Made by a program: the position numbers and the translations under genes. A model generated the notes under the pieces. The model searched no databases, was not told the origin of the DNA, and was given only the letters and a program-made list of their open reading frames with translations. This document shows, piece by piece, positions 17,913-25,926 of a stretch of DNA of 64,000 nt (position 1 is its first letter; each line of letters opens with the position of its first letter). This DNA comes from Bradyrhizobiaceae bacterium Ga0074131 (GTDB taxonomy: Bacteria; Pseudomonadota; Alphaproteobacteria; Rhizobiales; Xanthobacteraceae), in the NCBI GenBank assembly GCA_001464035.1, contig LNEC01000006.1, forward strand, positions 124,001 through 188,000. The letters are read 5' to 3'.

Positions 17913-17928
17913 TTAACCATTTCCTAAC
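17913..17928 (+). promoter_or_regulatory. CtrA-like site, one mismatch
   Basis: TTAA-CCATTTC-CTAAC at 17913-17928 differs by one base from the TTAA-N7-TTAAC consensus of the cell-cycle regulator CtrA. It stands about 90 bp before the lipoprotein gene in a strikingly AT-rich patch (17884-17930) after gph. Confidence 0.4.
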
Positions 17929-18018
17929 GAACCCGCCTGGCACGGTTGCGCCGATATCCTGACGCTCCTATGGTCGCCGGCGGGATTGTGGCAGTACGCC
18001 GCAGTCAGAGTGACGAAC

Positions 18019-18474
18019 ATGCGTCGTGTCATCGCGATTGCCGCAGCCGGTGCCAGCTTGGGCGGGTGTTCTTCGTTTTCGCTGGATTCCTTCCGGCCGA
18101 CACCGCCCACCGTCCAGGTCCAGCTCGACTCGATTCCGCCCGGCGCCGACGCCAGGACCTCGGCGGGACCGGGCTGCAAGACGCCCTGCTCGGTCGCGAT
18201 TCCCGCGGCCGATGGCGGTTTCTCGGTCACTTATACGCTGAACAAGTTCCAGCCGGCGACCGTCCAGGTGCAGGTCATCAATATCCCCGGTGATTTCGCG
18301 ACACCGGCGTCGACCGCTATCGATCCCAACCCGGTGGTCGCGGAACTGCAGCCGGCCGGGCCGCCGCCGAAATCCTCGCGCCGGCCGCCGCCCCCGCCGA
18401 AACAGCCGAGGCCCGCGGCCGCCGCCCCGCCCGCGGCATCGCCGTTCCCGTCGCCCCCGCCGCCCGCCCGCTGA
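18019..18474 (+). CDS. Putative lipoprotein, Pro-rich tail
   Basis: A 151-aa protein starting MRRVIAIAAAGASLGGCSSF. LGGC fits a lipobox, giving a lipid-anchored Cys17. The middle (VQVQLDSIPPGADARTSAGP, then CKTPCSVAIPA and FSVTYTLNKFQPATVQVQV) looks like a PEGA-type beta domain, and the last 45 residues are Pro/Ala-rich with several Pro tracts that may span peptidoglycan. I use ATG 18019, which places the signal peptide at the N-terminus. Function unknown. Confidence 0.8.
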   Translation: MRRVIAIAAAGASLGGCSSFSLDSFRPTPPTVQVQLDSIPPGADARTSAGPGCKTPCSVAIPAADGGFSVTYTLNKFQPATVQVQVINIPGDFATPASTAIDPNPVVAELQPAGPPPKSSRRPPPPPKQPRPAAAAPPAASPFPSPPPPAR

Positions 18475-18585
18475 TCGCGCCCCCTGCAGCTTGAAGAGGT
18501 TGCGGATTGTACTGCTATCGCAACTTGCCTAGATTGCGGTGGCGGCGCCGCCGTTGCGGTTGCCCAGCGAAAAGGCACTTTCCGA

Positions 18586-19614
18586 ATGTCGCCACCGAGT
18601 TCCATCGCGTCATTATCGCGTGCAATGACCGACCCGTTCGGCCGGACCATCAGCTATCTGCGGGTATCGGTCACCGATCGCTGCGACCTGCGCTGTTTCT
18701 ACTGCATGTCGGAGGACATGACATTCCTGCCCAAGGCCGACCTGCTCACGCTGGAAGAACTTGACCGCCTGTGCTCGGCCTTCATCGCCAAGGGCGTGAA
18801 GAAATTGCGGCTCACCGGCGGCGAGCCGCTGGTGCGGCGCAACGTGATGTCGCTGGTGCGCTCGCTGTCGCGCCACCTCGACTCCGGCGCGCTCGGTGAG
18901 CTGACGCTGACCACCAACGGCTCGCAGCTGGCGCGCTTTGCCACCGAACTGCGCGACTGCGGGGTGCGCCGCATCAACGTCTCCCTGGATACGCTGGATC
19001 CGGCGAAGTTCAAGGCCATCACCCGCTGGGGCGATCTCGACAAGGTGCTAGCTGGTATTGAGGCGGCACGCGCGGCGGGCCTCGCCGTCAAGATCAATGC
19101 GGTGGCACTGAAGAACCTGAACGAGGAGGAGATTCCTTCGCTGATGCAATGGGCCCACGGCAAGGGCATGGCGCTGACGCTGATCGAGGTGATGCCGATG
19201 GGCGACATCGGCGAAGGCCGCATCGATCAGTACGTGCCGCTGTCGCTGCTGCGCGCCCGCCTCGCCCAGCAGTTCACGCTGACCGACCTGGCCGACGACA
19301 CCGGCGGCCCTGCCCGCTATGTTTCCGTCGCCGAGACTGGCGGCAAGCTCGGCTTCATCACGCCGATGACTCACAATTTCTGCGAAACATGCAACCGGGT
19401 GCGCATCACCTGCACCGGCACGCTGCATACCTGCCTCGGGCACGAGGATGCCTCCGATTTGCGCAAGCCGTTGCGGGCTTCCGCCGACAACGACCTGCTC
19501 TCCGACGCGATCGACCGCGCCATCGGCCTGAAACCCAGGGGTCACGACTTCATCATCGACCGCCGGCACAACCGCCCGAGCGTAAGCCGGCACATGAGCG
19601 TCACCGGCGGGTGA
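18586..19614 (+). CDS. moaA: GTP 3',8-cyclase (molybdenum cofactor step 1)
   Basis: A 342-aa radical SAM enzyme. [12 protein letters not shown] holds the SAM-cluster CxxxCxx[13 protein letters not shown] is the SAM-binding GGEP. The second cluster Cys lie in [14 protein letters not shown] and near TCLG. The substrate-facing motif is in the LNTGVNPGG-like tail, here replaced by a longer Arg-rich end. With MoaC it converts GTP to cyclic pyranopterin phosphate. ATG 18586 gives an N-terminal lead like other family members; ATG 18625 is a shorter option. Confidence 0.94.
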   Translation: MSPPSSIASLSRAMTDPFGRTISYLRVSVTDRCDLRCFYCMSEDMTFLPKADLLTLEELDRLCSAFIAKGVKKLRLTGGEPLVRRNVMSLVRSLSRHLDSGALGELTLTTNGSQLARFATELRDCGVRRINVSLDTLDPAKFKAITRWGDLDKVLAGIEAARAAGLAVKINAVALKNLNEEEIPSLMQWAHGKGMALTLIEVMPMGDIGEGRIDQYVPLSLLRARLAQQFTLTDLADDTGGPARYVSVAETGGKLGFITPMTHNFCETCNRVRITCTGTLHTCLGHEDASDLRKPLRASADNDLLSDAIDRAIGLKPRGHDFIIDRRHNRPSVSRHMSVTGG

Positions 19615-19685
19615 GGTGACCGGGCTTGTTGCCGGGCCGTTGCATCGTCGGCTCGCGCCATCGCATGCCCACGCCAGTTTTCATT

Positions 19686-19801
19686 TTCCAATTGACGCTG
19701 CTGCGACGCGCTGAAATGGTGTCCCGCTTTATGCCAGCCCGGCCGGACAGGCCGCTGCGCCCTCGCGGGGCGCGGTCAAGACTGCAAAGGCGCACATCGG
19801 G
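19686..19801 (+). promoter_or_regulatory. Leader A of TRAP operon 1, candidate structured RNA
   Basis: TTCCAATTGACG at 19686-19697 is identical to 22165-22176. Then AATGGTG, CGCTTTATGCCAGC, GCCG, a hairpin (CTGCGCCC 19755-19762 with GGGCGCGG 19768-19775, loop TCGCG), TCAAGACTGCAAAGGCG and a purine run follow in the same order as in leader B. A -35-like TTGACG stands at the head. The order of blocks is seen directly; regulatory action is inference. Confidence 0.55.
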
Positions 19802-19921
19802 GGGATGATCGTTGCCATCGCAGCCAATAACAAGCCGTGGCGCCGTGCGCGCGAAACGCGGCGGCGAGACCAGATGCGCCAAAACGCCTGACCCGCCCGA
19901 CCGGCGAGTGCCCGGCCGAAC

Positions 19922-20464
19922 ATGATGCGCCCGTTGCTAGCGGTCAGCGCCGGGATCGACCTGCTCAACGAAAAGATCGGCAACGTCTGCAACCTGCTGG
20001 TTCTGGCGGCGTGCATGGTCAGCGCCGGCAATGCGATGATCCGCTATGCGTTCGGCTACAGCTCCAATGGCTGGCTCGAGCTGCAGTGGTACATGTTCGC
20101 GATCCTGGTGATGTTCGGCGCCTCCTACACCTTCAAGCGCAATGAACATGTGCGGGTCGAGATCCTCTATCTGATGCTCTCCGAGCGCGGTCAGCTCTGG
20201 CTCGATCTGATCGGCACGCTGGTGTTCCTGATTCCGGTTTGCCTGCTGCTGTCCTGGCTGTCCTGGCCGTTCTTCATGCAGGCCTACGCCGTCGGCGAGG
20301 CGTCGAGCAATGCCGGCGGCCTGCTGCGCTGGCCGATCAAGTTCGTGATTCCGGCGGGCTTCGTGCTGCTGGCGCTGCAGGGCGTATCCGAGGTCATCAA
20401 GCGTATCGCGGCGTTGCAGAACCTCGTGACCATCGACGCCAAATACGAGAGACCGATGCAATGA
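19922..20464 (+). CDS. dctQ: TRAP transporter small permease (DctQ), system 1
   Basis: A 180-aa membrane protein with four spans, the usual size of the Q subunit. VSAGNAMIRYAFGYSSNGWL and ELQWYMFAILVMFGASYTFK with RNEHVRVEILY are the family core: an E-x-x-x-Y/F-x-F-x-x-x-x-x-x-x-A motif followed by the N-E/D-H-V-R-x-D/E segment. It pairs with DctM in a Na+-coupled, binding-protein-dependent carrier. The ATG (19922) fits the N-terminus of the paralogue at 22291. Its stop overlaps the dctM start as ATGA. Confidence 0.93.
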   Translation: MMRPLLAVSAGIDLLNEKIGNVCNLLVLAACMVSAGNAMIRYAFGYSSNGWLELQWYMFAILVMFGASYTFKRNEHVRVEILYLMLSERGQLWLDLIGTLVFLIPVCLLLSWLSWPFFMQAYAVGEASSNAGGLLRWPIKFVIPAGFVLLALQGVSEVIKRIAALQNLVTIDAKYERPMQ

Positions 20465-22074
20465 TCACGCTGGAGATGATGCCGCCGCTGATGTTCGGCA
20501 GCTTGATTCTGGCGATGCTGATCGGTTTTCCGGTGTCGTTCACGCTGGCCGCGTTCGGATTTTCGTTCGGCTTTCTCGCGATCTATCTCGGTTTCTTCGA
20601 TTTCGTCTTCCTGCAGGCGATCCCGGGCCGGATCTTCGGCAACGTGCTGTCCAACGAGCTGCTGCTCGCAATCCCGTTCTTCACGTTCATGGGCGCGATC
20701 CTGGAGCGGTGCGGCCTGGCGGAAGATATGCTGGACTCGATGGGCCAGCTGTTCGGGCCGATCCGCGGCGGTCTCGGCTATTCCGTCATCATCGTCGGCT
20801 TCATCCTCGGCGCCATCACCGGGACGGTGGCGGCGCAGGTGATCGCGATGGCGATGATCTCGATGCCGGTGATGATCCGCTACAAATACAACATCCGCTA
20901 CATCACCGGCGTGCTGGCGGCCTCCGGGACCATCACCCAGCTGGTGCCGCCGTCGCTGGTGCTGATTGTGCTGGCCGACCAGCTCGGCAAGTCGGTCGGC
21001 GACATGTATCTCGGCGCCTGGGGCCCGTCGGTCCTGCAGATCATGCTGTTCGCCGGCTACACTTTCGTGCTCGGCCTGATCAAGCCCGACCACGTTCCGC
21101 CGGTGCCGCGCGATGAGCTGACCCTGCGAGGCTGGCCGCTGTGGCGCAAATGCCTGATGGGCATCATCCCGTCGGCCGTGCTGATCTTCGTGGTGCTCGG
21201 CACCATGATGCTCGGCCTCGCCACCCCGACCGAGGCCGGCGCCATGGGCGCGGTCGGCGCCATCGTACTGGCGGCGATTCACAGCAAGGACTTCAGCACC
21301 AAGGGCCGCGCTGTCCTGATCATCGGCGTGATCGCCGGCGGCATCGGCACCATCATCGGTATCTTCCTGGCCCAGGGCCTGCTGTTCAAGCTCGCCTTCG
21401 CCGTCGCCTATTTTGCGGTGATCTGGGTTTGCCTCGAGGCCGTGCGCATCCCTGAACTGCGCAGCCTGATCAAGCAGGGCTACGAAAGCACCATGCGCCT
21501 GACCACCATGGTGGTGTTCATCCTGATCGGCGCGACCTGTTTCTCGATCGTGTTCCTCGGTGTTTCCGGCGGGGTATGGCTGGAACACATGCTGACGTCC
21601 CTACCCGGCGGGGTCTGGGGCTTCCTGGCCTTCATCAATCTATTCATCTTCTTCCTGGCGTTCTTCCTGGATTTCTTCGAGATCGCCTTCATCATCCTGC
21701 CGATGGTCGCGCCGATCGCGCAGAAGATTCTGACGCCGGTGGTCGGCGCGGACGCGGCGCTGATCTGGTTCGGCGTCATGCTCTGCGTCAACATGCAGAC
21801 CTCGTTCCTGCATCCGCCGTTCGGCTTCGCGCTGTTCTACCTGCGCGGCGTGGCGCCCAGGGAGGTCAAGAGCTCGGACATCTACTGGGGCGCGGTACCC
21901 TGGATCGGGCTGCAGATCATCATGGTCGTGCTGGTGATCGCCCTCCCCTGGACCGTCACCGCGCTGCTGGACAAGCCGATCAGTGCCGAGGACATCAGCA
22001 AAGTCAGGATCGAGATCCCGCAAATGGAGGAACTGCCGCCGGTCGAGTTCAATACGCCGGAAAAGCCGCGGTAG
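20461..22074 (+). CDS. dctM: TRAP transporter large permease (DctM), system 1
   Basis: A 537-aa carrier subunit with about 13-14 spans. It starts MITLEMMPPLMFGSLILAML at the ATGA overlap with dctQ. Family blocks are AIPFFTFMGAILERCGLAED, GTVAAQVIAMAMISMPVM, AASGTITQLVPPSLVLIVLA and LGLATPTEAGAMGAVGA, each near helix breaks that form the transport core. The extra loop between residues 270 and 330 is larger than in the C4-dicarboxylate type and fits the 2-oxoacid/lactate group. The two dctP genes downstream probably serve this and system 2. Confidence 0.94.
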   Translation: MITLEMMPPLMFGSLILAMLIGFPVSFTLAAFGFSFGFLAIYLGFFDFVFLQAIPGRIFGNVLSNELLLAIPFFTFMGAILERCGLAEDMLDSMGQLFGPIRGGLGYSVIIVGFILGAITGTVAAQVIAMAMISMPVMIRYKYNIRYITGVLAASGTITQLVPPSLVLIVLADQLGKSVGDMYLGAWGPSVLQIMLFAGYTFVLGLIKPDHVPPVPRDELTLRGWPLWRKCLMGIIPSAVLIFVVLGTMMLGLATPTEAGAMGAVGAIVLAAIHSKDFSTKGRAVLIIGVIAGGIGTIIGIFLAQGLLFKLAFAVAYFAVIWVCLEAVRIPELRSLIKQGYESTMRLTTMVVFILIGATCFSIVFLGVSGGVWLEHMLTSLPGGVWGFLAFINLFIFFLAFFLDFFEIAFIILPMVAPIAQKILTPVVGADAALIWFGVMLCVNMQTSFLHPPFGFALFYLRGVAPREVKSSDIYWGAVPWIGLQIIMVVLVIALPWTVTALLDKPISAEDISKVRIEIPQMEELPPVEFNTPEKPR

Positions 22075-22164
22075 CGGCCCCCACCAACCTCGACCGGAGG
22101 TTGAGCGCGCGGGGTCTGCCGCGGCGTTCCGCCGGAGCAATATTCCCCTTCAATATCAACAAAC

Positions 22165-22276
22165 TTCCAATTGACGGCGGCGCCGCGCGCTGGAATGGTG
22201 CGGTCGCTTCATGCTAGCAGGGCAGGATAAGCCGCCGTACCCGACGGGGTGCGTTCAAGACGGCAGAGGCGTAACC
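22165..22276 (+). promoter_or_regulatory. Leader B of TRAP operon 2, candidate structured RNA
   Basis: Same block order as leader A: TTCCAATTGACG (22165-22176), GGAATGGTG, CGCTTCATGCTAGC, GCCG, hairpin (CGTACCC 22236-22242 with GGGTGCG 22247-22253, loop GACG), TTCAAGACGGCAGAGGCG. In the hairpin the G-C of leader A is A-U here, and a C-G is U-G, so pairing is preserved. The TTG start of dctQ follows at 22291 after GGGAGGGG. Confidence 0.55.
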
Positions 22277-22290
22277 GGGAGGGGCTTTCG

Positions 22291-22872
22291 TTGCAATCGC
22301 TCTTGAAATTGAGCCGCGCGATCGACGCGTTCACCAAATGGGTGGGCAAGCGTCTGGCATGGCTGATCCTGGTCGCAGTGATCGTCGCCACGGTCAACGC
22401 GATCATCCGGAAATCCTTCGACGTCTCGTCGAACTCCTGGCTGGAACTTCAATGGCTGCTGTTCAGCATCGTGTTCCTGTTCTGCGCGCCATGGACCCTG
22501 CTCGATAACGAGCACATCCGGATCGACATCATCAGCAACATGATGAAGAAAAAGCTGCGGGACTGGATCGACGTCGTCGGTCACGTCTTCTTCCTGATGC
22601 CGCTGTGCATCGTCATGATCATCACCGGCGGCCCGTTCTTCATGCGCTCGGTCGAGGTCAACGAGCAATCGAGCAACGCGGGCGGGCTGCCGCAGTGGCC
22701 CGCCAAGTCGCTGATCATCATCGCATTCTTCCTGCTGCTGGTGCAGGGCATATCCGAGCTGATCAAGCGAATTGCCGTGATGCGCGGCCTGATCCCCGAT
22801 CCGCATGCCACCCAGGTGCACGCTCTCGAGGCCGAGGTCGAGCATCTCATCGAAGCGATCGAAAAACGCTGA
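22291..22872 (+). CDS. dctQ: TRAP transporter small permease (DctQ), system 2
   Basis: A 193-aa DctQ subunit with four spans. VATVNAIIRKSFDVSSNSWL plus ELQWLLFSIVFLFCAPWTLL and DNEHIRIDII are the family core and align with system 1. A charged helix (HALEAEVEHLIEAIEK) extends the C-terminus. TTG 22291 is chosen because GGGAGGGG lies 7 nt upstream and because the first residues (QSLLKLSRAIDAF) align with those of the other DctQ. dctM follows after 29 bp. Confidence 0.88.
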   Translation: MQSLLKLSRAIDAFTKWVGKRLAWLILVAVIVATVNAIIRKSFDVSSNSWLELQWLLFSIVFLFCAPWTLLDNEHIRIDIISNMMKKKLRDWIDVVGHVFFLMPLCIVMIITGGPFFMRSVEVNEQSSNAGGLPQWPAKSLIIIAFFLLLVQGISELIKRIAVMRGLIPDPHATQVHALEAEVEHLIEAIEKR

Positions 22873-22901
22873 CCGCAGGATAGGGTCGCAGGGGAATCCA
22901 G

Positions 22902-24560
22902 ATGTCAGCTTTCATTATCGCCAATATGGCACCGATCATGTTCGTGTCATTGGTCGTTTTCCTGCTGCTCGGCTATCCGGCGGCCTTCTCGCTCGGCGCG
23001 GTGGGCCTGATCTTCGCTTTCGTCGGCATCGAACTCGGCGAGTTCCGGCCGGACTTCCTGCAGGCGCTTCCCGAACGCGTCTATGGCGTGATGAACAACG
23101 ACACGCTGCTGGCGATTCCGTTCTTTACCTTCATGGGACTGGTGCTCGAACGGTCCGGCATGGCGGAGGACCTGCTCGACACCATCGGGCAGTTGTTCGG
23201 CACCATCCGCGGCGGCCTCGCCTATGCGGTGATCTTCGTGGGCGCCTTGCTGGCGGCCACCACCGGCGTCGTGGCGGCTTCGGTGATTTCGATGGGACTG
23301 ATTTCGCTGCCGATCATGCTGCGTTATGGCTATGACCGGCGCGTGGCATCCGGCGTGATCGCGGCCTCTGGCACGCTGGCGCAGATCATCCCGCCCTCCC
23401 TGGTGCTGATCGTGATGGCCGACCAGCTCGGCAAGTCGGTCGGCGACATGTACGAGGGCGCGTTCGTACCGGGGCTGGTGCTCGCCGGTCTCTACGCGTT
23501 TTACGCCTTTCTGGTCTCGATGATCTTTCCCAAGGCGGCGCCCGGCCTGCCGCCGGAGGCGATCGGTTTCCGCGAGAAGGATGGCGGCCGCGGATTGCTA
23601 TCGTTGGGCGTACTCACCGTCGCCAGCGTCGCCTTCGCCTGGTTCGCGATGCGGGGCTCGGCGACGCGGGGCGCGGACTTCGTCGTGCTCAGCATGTTCT
23701 TCGGCATCCTGTTCGCCTTCTTCGTGGCGGTGCTGAACTGGATCCTCGACAAGCTCACGGGATACCGCTTCCTGTCGGCCATGGCCCAGCAGACCACGTT
23801 CGTCATGGTGCCGCCGCTGTTCCTGATCTTCCTGGTGCTCGGCACCATCTTCATCGGCATCGCGACGCCGACCGAGGGCGGCGCGATGGGCGCTGCCGGC
23901 GCGCTGCTGCTCGGCGCCGCCAAGCGGCGGCTGAGCTGGGATCTGATCCGGCAGGCGACTGAATCGACCGCCAAGCTGTCTGCCTTCGTTATTTTCATTT
24001 TGATCGGTGCCCGCGTGTTCTCGCTGACTTTCTATGGCGTGAGCGGCCACGTCTGGGTGGAGCATCTCCTTACCTCGCTGCCCGGCGGGCAGGTCGGCTT
24101 CCTCATCTTCGTCAACGCGCTGGTGTTCATTCTCGCGTTCTTCCTGGATTTCTTCGAACTGGCGTTCATCATCATCCCGCTGCTGGGACCGGCCGCCGAA
24201 AAGCTGGGCATCGACCTGATCTGGTTTGGCGTGATCCTCGGCGTCAACATGCAGACCTCGTTCATGCATCCGCCATTCGGGTTTGCGCTGTTCTACCTGC
24301 GCTCGGTCGCCCCGAAGGAATCCTATATCGACCGGGTCACCGGCCTGCGCATGGAGCCCGTCACCACCGGCCAGATCTACTGGGGCGCGGTGCCGTTCGT
24401 GGTGATCCAGTGCATCATGGTCGGGCTGGTGATCGCGTTCCCGCAGATGGTGATGCACTACAAGGGAATTGCATCGACGATCGATCCGAACACGATCCAG
24501 ATCGAGGTCCCGCAATTCGAACCGCCGCCGCTGGACTTCGGTCCGCCGTCGAAGCAGTAG
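22902..24560 (+). CDS. dctM: TRAP transporter large permease (DctM), system 2
   Basis: A 552-aa paralogue of the protein at 20461. It has the same motifs: AIPFFTFMGLVLERSGMAED, GVVAASVISMGLISLPIM, AASGTLAQIIPPSLVLIVMA and IATPTEGGAMGAAGALLLGA. It differs mainly in the large central loop (about residues 210-300), which is longer. It likely carries the same kind of monocarboxylate 2-oxoacid with one of the TakP-like binding proteins. A minus-strand terminator lies 18 bp past its stop. Confidence 0.94.
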   Translation: MSAFIIANMAPIMFVSLVVFLLLGYPAAFSLGAVGLIFAFVGIELGEFRPDFLQALPERVYGVMNNDTLLAIPFFTFMGLVLERSGMAEDLLDTIGQLFGTIRGGLAYAVIFVGALLAATTGVVAASVISMGLISLPIMLRYGYDRRVASGVIAASGTLAQIIPPSLVLIVMADQLGKSVGDMYEGAFVPGLVLAGLYAFYAFLVSMIFPKAAPGLPPEAIGFREKDGGRGLLSLGVLTVASVAFAWFAMRGSATRGADFVVLSMFFGILFAFFVAVLNWILDKLTGYRFLSAMAQQTTFVMVPPLFLIFLVLGTIFIGIATPTEGGAMGAAGALLLGAAKRRLSWDLIRQATESTAKLSAFVIFILIGARVFSLTFYGVSGHVWVEHLLTSLPGGQVGFLIFVNALVFILAFFLDFFELAFIIIPLLGPAAEKLGIDLIWFGVILGVNMQTSFMHPPFGFALFYLRSVAPKESYIDRVTGLRMEPVTTGQIYWGAVPFVVIQCIMVGLVIAFPQMVMHYKGIASTIDPNTIQIEVPQFEPPPLDFGPPSKQ

Positions 24561-24577
24561 GGATGCGCCAAGTAAAA

Positions 24578-24603
24578 AACCCCGGAGCTTGCGCTCCGGG
24601 GTT
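24578..24603 (-). terminator. Intrinsic terminator of dctP1
   Basis: AACCCCGGAGC (24578-24588) and GCTCCGGGGTT (24593-24603) form an 11-bp perfect stem with a TTGC loop. On the minus strand the hairpin is followed by TTTT, so it ends the dctP gene at 24631. It may also stop reading from dctM2 on the plus strand, where the tail is less U-rich. Confidence 0.88.
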
Positions 24604-24630
24604 GTTCGTTCGTCCGACGCTGCGGGCCGA

Positions 24631-25722
24631 TCAGCCCCTGGAGTGACGCGCCATGAAGTTGTCGTAACCGACTTCCGCGACCTGGAACCACTGATAGCCG
24701 TTGTTCGAGAAGGCGGTCAGCGATTCCAGCACCTTCTTGAAGTTCGGATTGCCCGCGGCCGTCTCGGCGTGCAGTTCCCTCGACGCCTTGAGGCAGGCGT
24801 CCATGACCGCCGGCGGGAAGGCCTGCAGCTTGGTGCCGCCCGCCAGCAACCGACGCAACGCCGCCGGATTGCCCTGATCGTATTTCGCCATCATCCAGCT
24901 GTTGGCATATTGGCCGGCCTGCTCCAGAACGCTCTGGTAATGTTTCGGCAGCGCATTCCACTTGTCGAGATTGACGTAAGCCAGCAGCATCGGGCCGCCT
25001 TCCCACCAGCCCGGATAGTAATAGTTCGGCGCCACCTTGTAGAAGCCGAGCTTCTCGTCGTCATAGGGCCCGACCCATTCGGCGCCGTCGATGGTGCCTT
25101 TCTCCAGCGCGGGATAGATATCGCCGCCGGCGATCTGCTGCGGCACCGCGCCCAGCTTCTGCAGCACCCGCCCGGCAAAGCCGCCGATGCGGAATTTGAG
25201 ACCCTTGAGATCGTCGACGGTCTTGATCTCCTTGCGGAACCAGCCACCCATCTGGCAGCCGGTATTGCCCGCGAGCAGCGAGTGCACGTTGAAGCCCTTG
25301 TAGAACTCGTTCAACAGCTCCTTGCCGCCGCCCAGCATGTACCAGGCCTGGTTGATGCGCTGGTTGGGGCCGAACGGCACTGCGGAGCCGAAGGTGAAGG
25401 TCGGATCCTTGCCGAAGTAATAATACGACGCGGTGTGGCCGCATTCGACGGTGCCGTTCTGCACGGCGTCGAGCACTTGCAGGCCTGGAACGATTTCGCC
25501 CGCGGCGAAGATCTGGATCTGGAACTTGTTGTCGGTGGCTTCGGCCACCATCTTGCACATCATCTCGGCGCCGCCGAACAGCGTATCCAGCGACTTCGGC
25601 CAGCTCGCCGCCATGCGCCATTTGATCTCCGGCGCCGATTGCGCGATCGCCGGCGCGGCCATGCTTGCTGCGGCACCCGCAACGCCTGCCCCGGTGACCT
25701 TGATGAAGTCTCGTCGCTTCAT
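24631..25722 (-). CDS. dctP: TRAP substrate-binding protein, TakP-like (1)
   Basis: A 363-aa periplasmic binding protein with a Tat signal (MKRRDFIKVTGAGVAGAAAS). The body matches the TakP branch: ASWPKSLDTLFGGAEMM, FFAAGEIVPGLQVLDAVQ, GNTGCQMGGWFRKEIKTVDD, LKFRIGGFAGRVLQKLG and EWVGPYDDEKLGFYKVAPNY. Known TakP relatives bind pyruvate and other 2-oxoacids with a metal bridge, using an Arg in the RIGG loop. It converges on the permease operons and shares about the same length and nearly all motifs with dctP2. Confidence 0.92.
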   Translation of the reverse strand: MKRRDFIKVTGAGVAGAAASMAAPAIAQSAPEIKWRMAASWPKSLDTLFGGAEMMCKMVAEATDNKFQIQIFAAGEIVPGLQVLDAVQNGTVECGHTASYYYFGKDPTFTFGSAVPFGPNQRINQAWYMLGGGKELLNEFYKGFNVHSLLAGNTGCQMGGWFRKEIKTVDDLKGLKFRIGGFAGRVLQKLGAVPQQIAGGDIYPALEKGTIDGAEWVGPYDDEKLGFYKVAPNYYYPGWWEGGPMLLAYVNLDKWNALPKHYQSVLEQAGQYANSWMMAKYDQGNPAALRRLLAGGTKLQAFPPAVMDACLKASRELHAETAAGNPNFKKVLESLTAFSNNGYQWFQVAEVGYDNFMARHSRG

Positions 25723-25837
25723 TGATTACTTCCTCCTTGGTTGTGCTTGTGTCCGTGAGCTTCTTGTCGAGGCTTTGGGACCAGAATGGAACATCCAATT
25801 GCGGATTGCCATGCCGAACTGGTCTGCCCACGAAAAA

Positions 25838-25865
25838 AGCCCGGCCCTCTTGTGAAGGCCGGGCT
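25838..25865 (-). terminator. Intrinsic terminator of dctP2
   Basis: AGCCCGGCC (25838-25846) and GGCCGGGCT (25857-25865) give a 9-bp stem with a 10-nt loop. The minus strand continues with TTTTTT, so this ends the gene at 25927 and separates it from dctP1. Confidence 0.88.
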
Positions 25866-25926
25866 GGCTTCTAAGACTTAAGGCCTAGATGCCCGGAGCC
25901 AGGGTACCATGACGAAGCGCTACGGA

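Noticed and set aside
17939..17955. Sigma-54 promoter (TGGCAC ... TTGC)
   Set aside because: Only two bases separate the parts; the -24/-12 spacing needs five.
20284..21588. 434-codon minus-strand ORF opposite dctM1
   Set aside because: His/Asp/Gln/Arg-rich composition typical of the antisense of GC-rich membrane genes; dctM1 is well supported.
22236..22253. Guanidine-II (mini-ykkC) riboswitch in the TRAP leader
   Set aside because: The GACG loop is only in leader B; leader A has TCGCG and there is no second ACGR hairpin.
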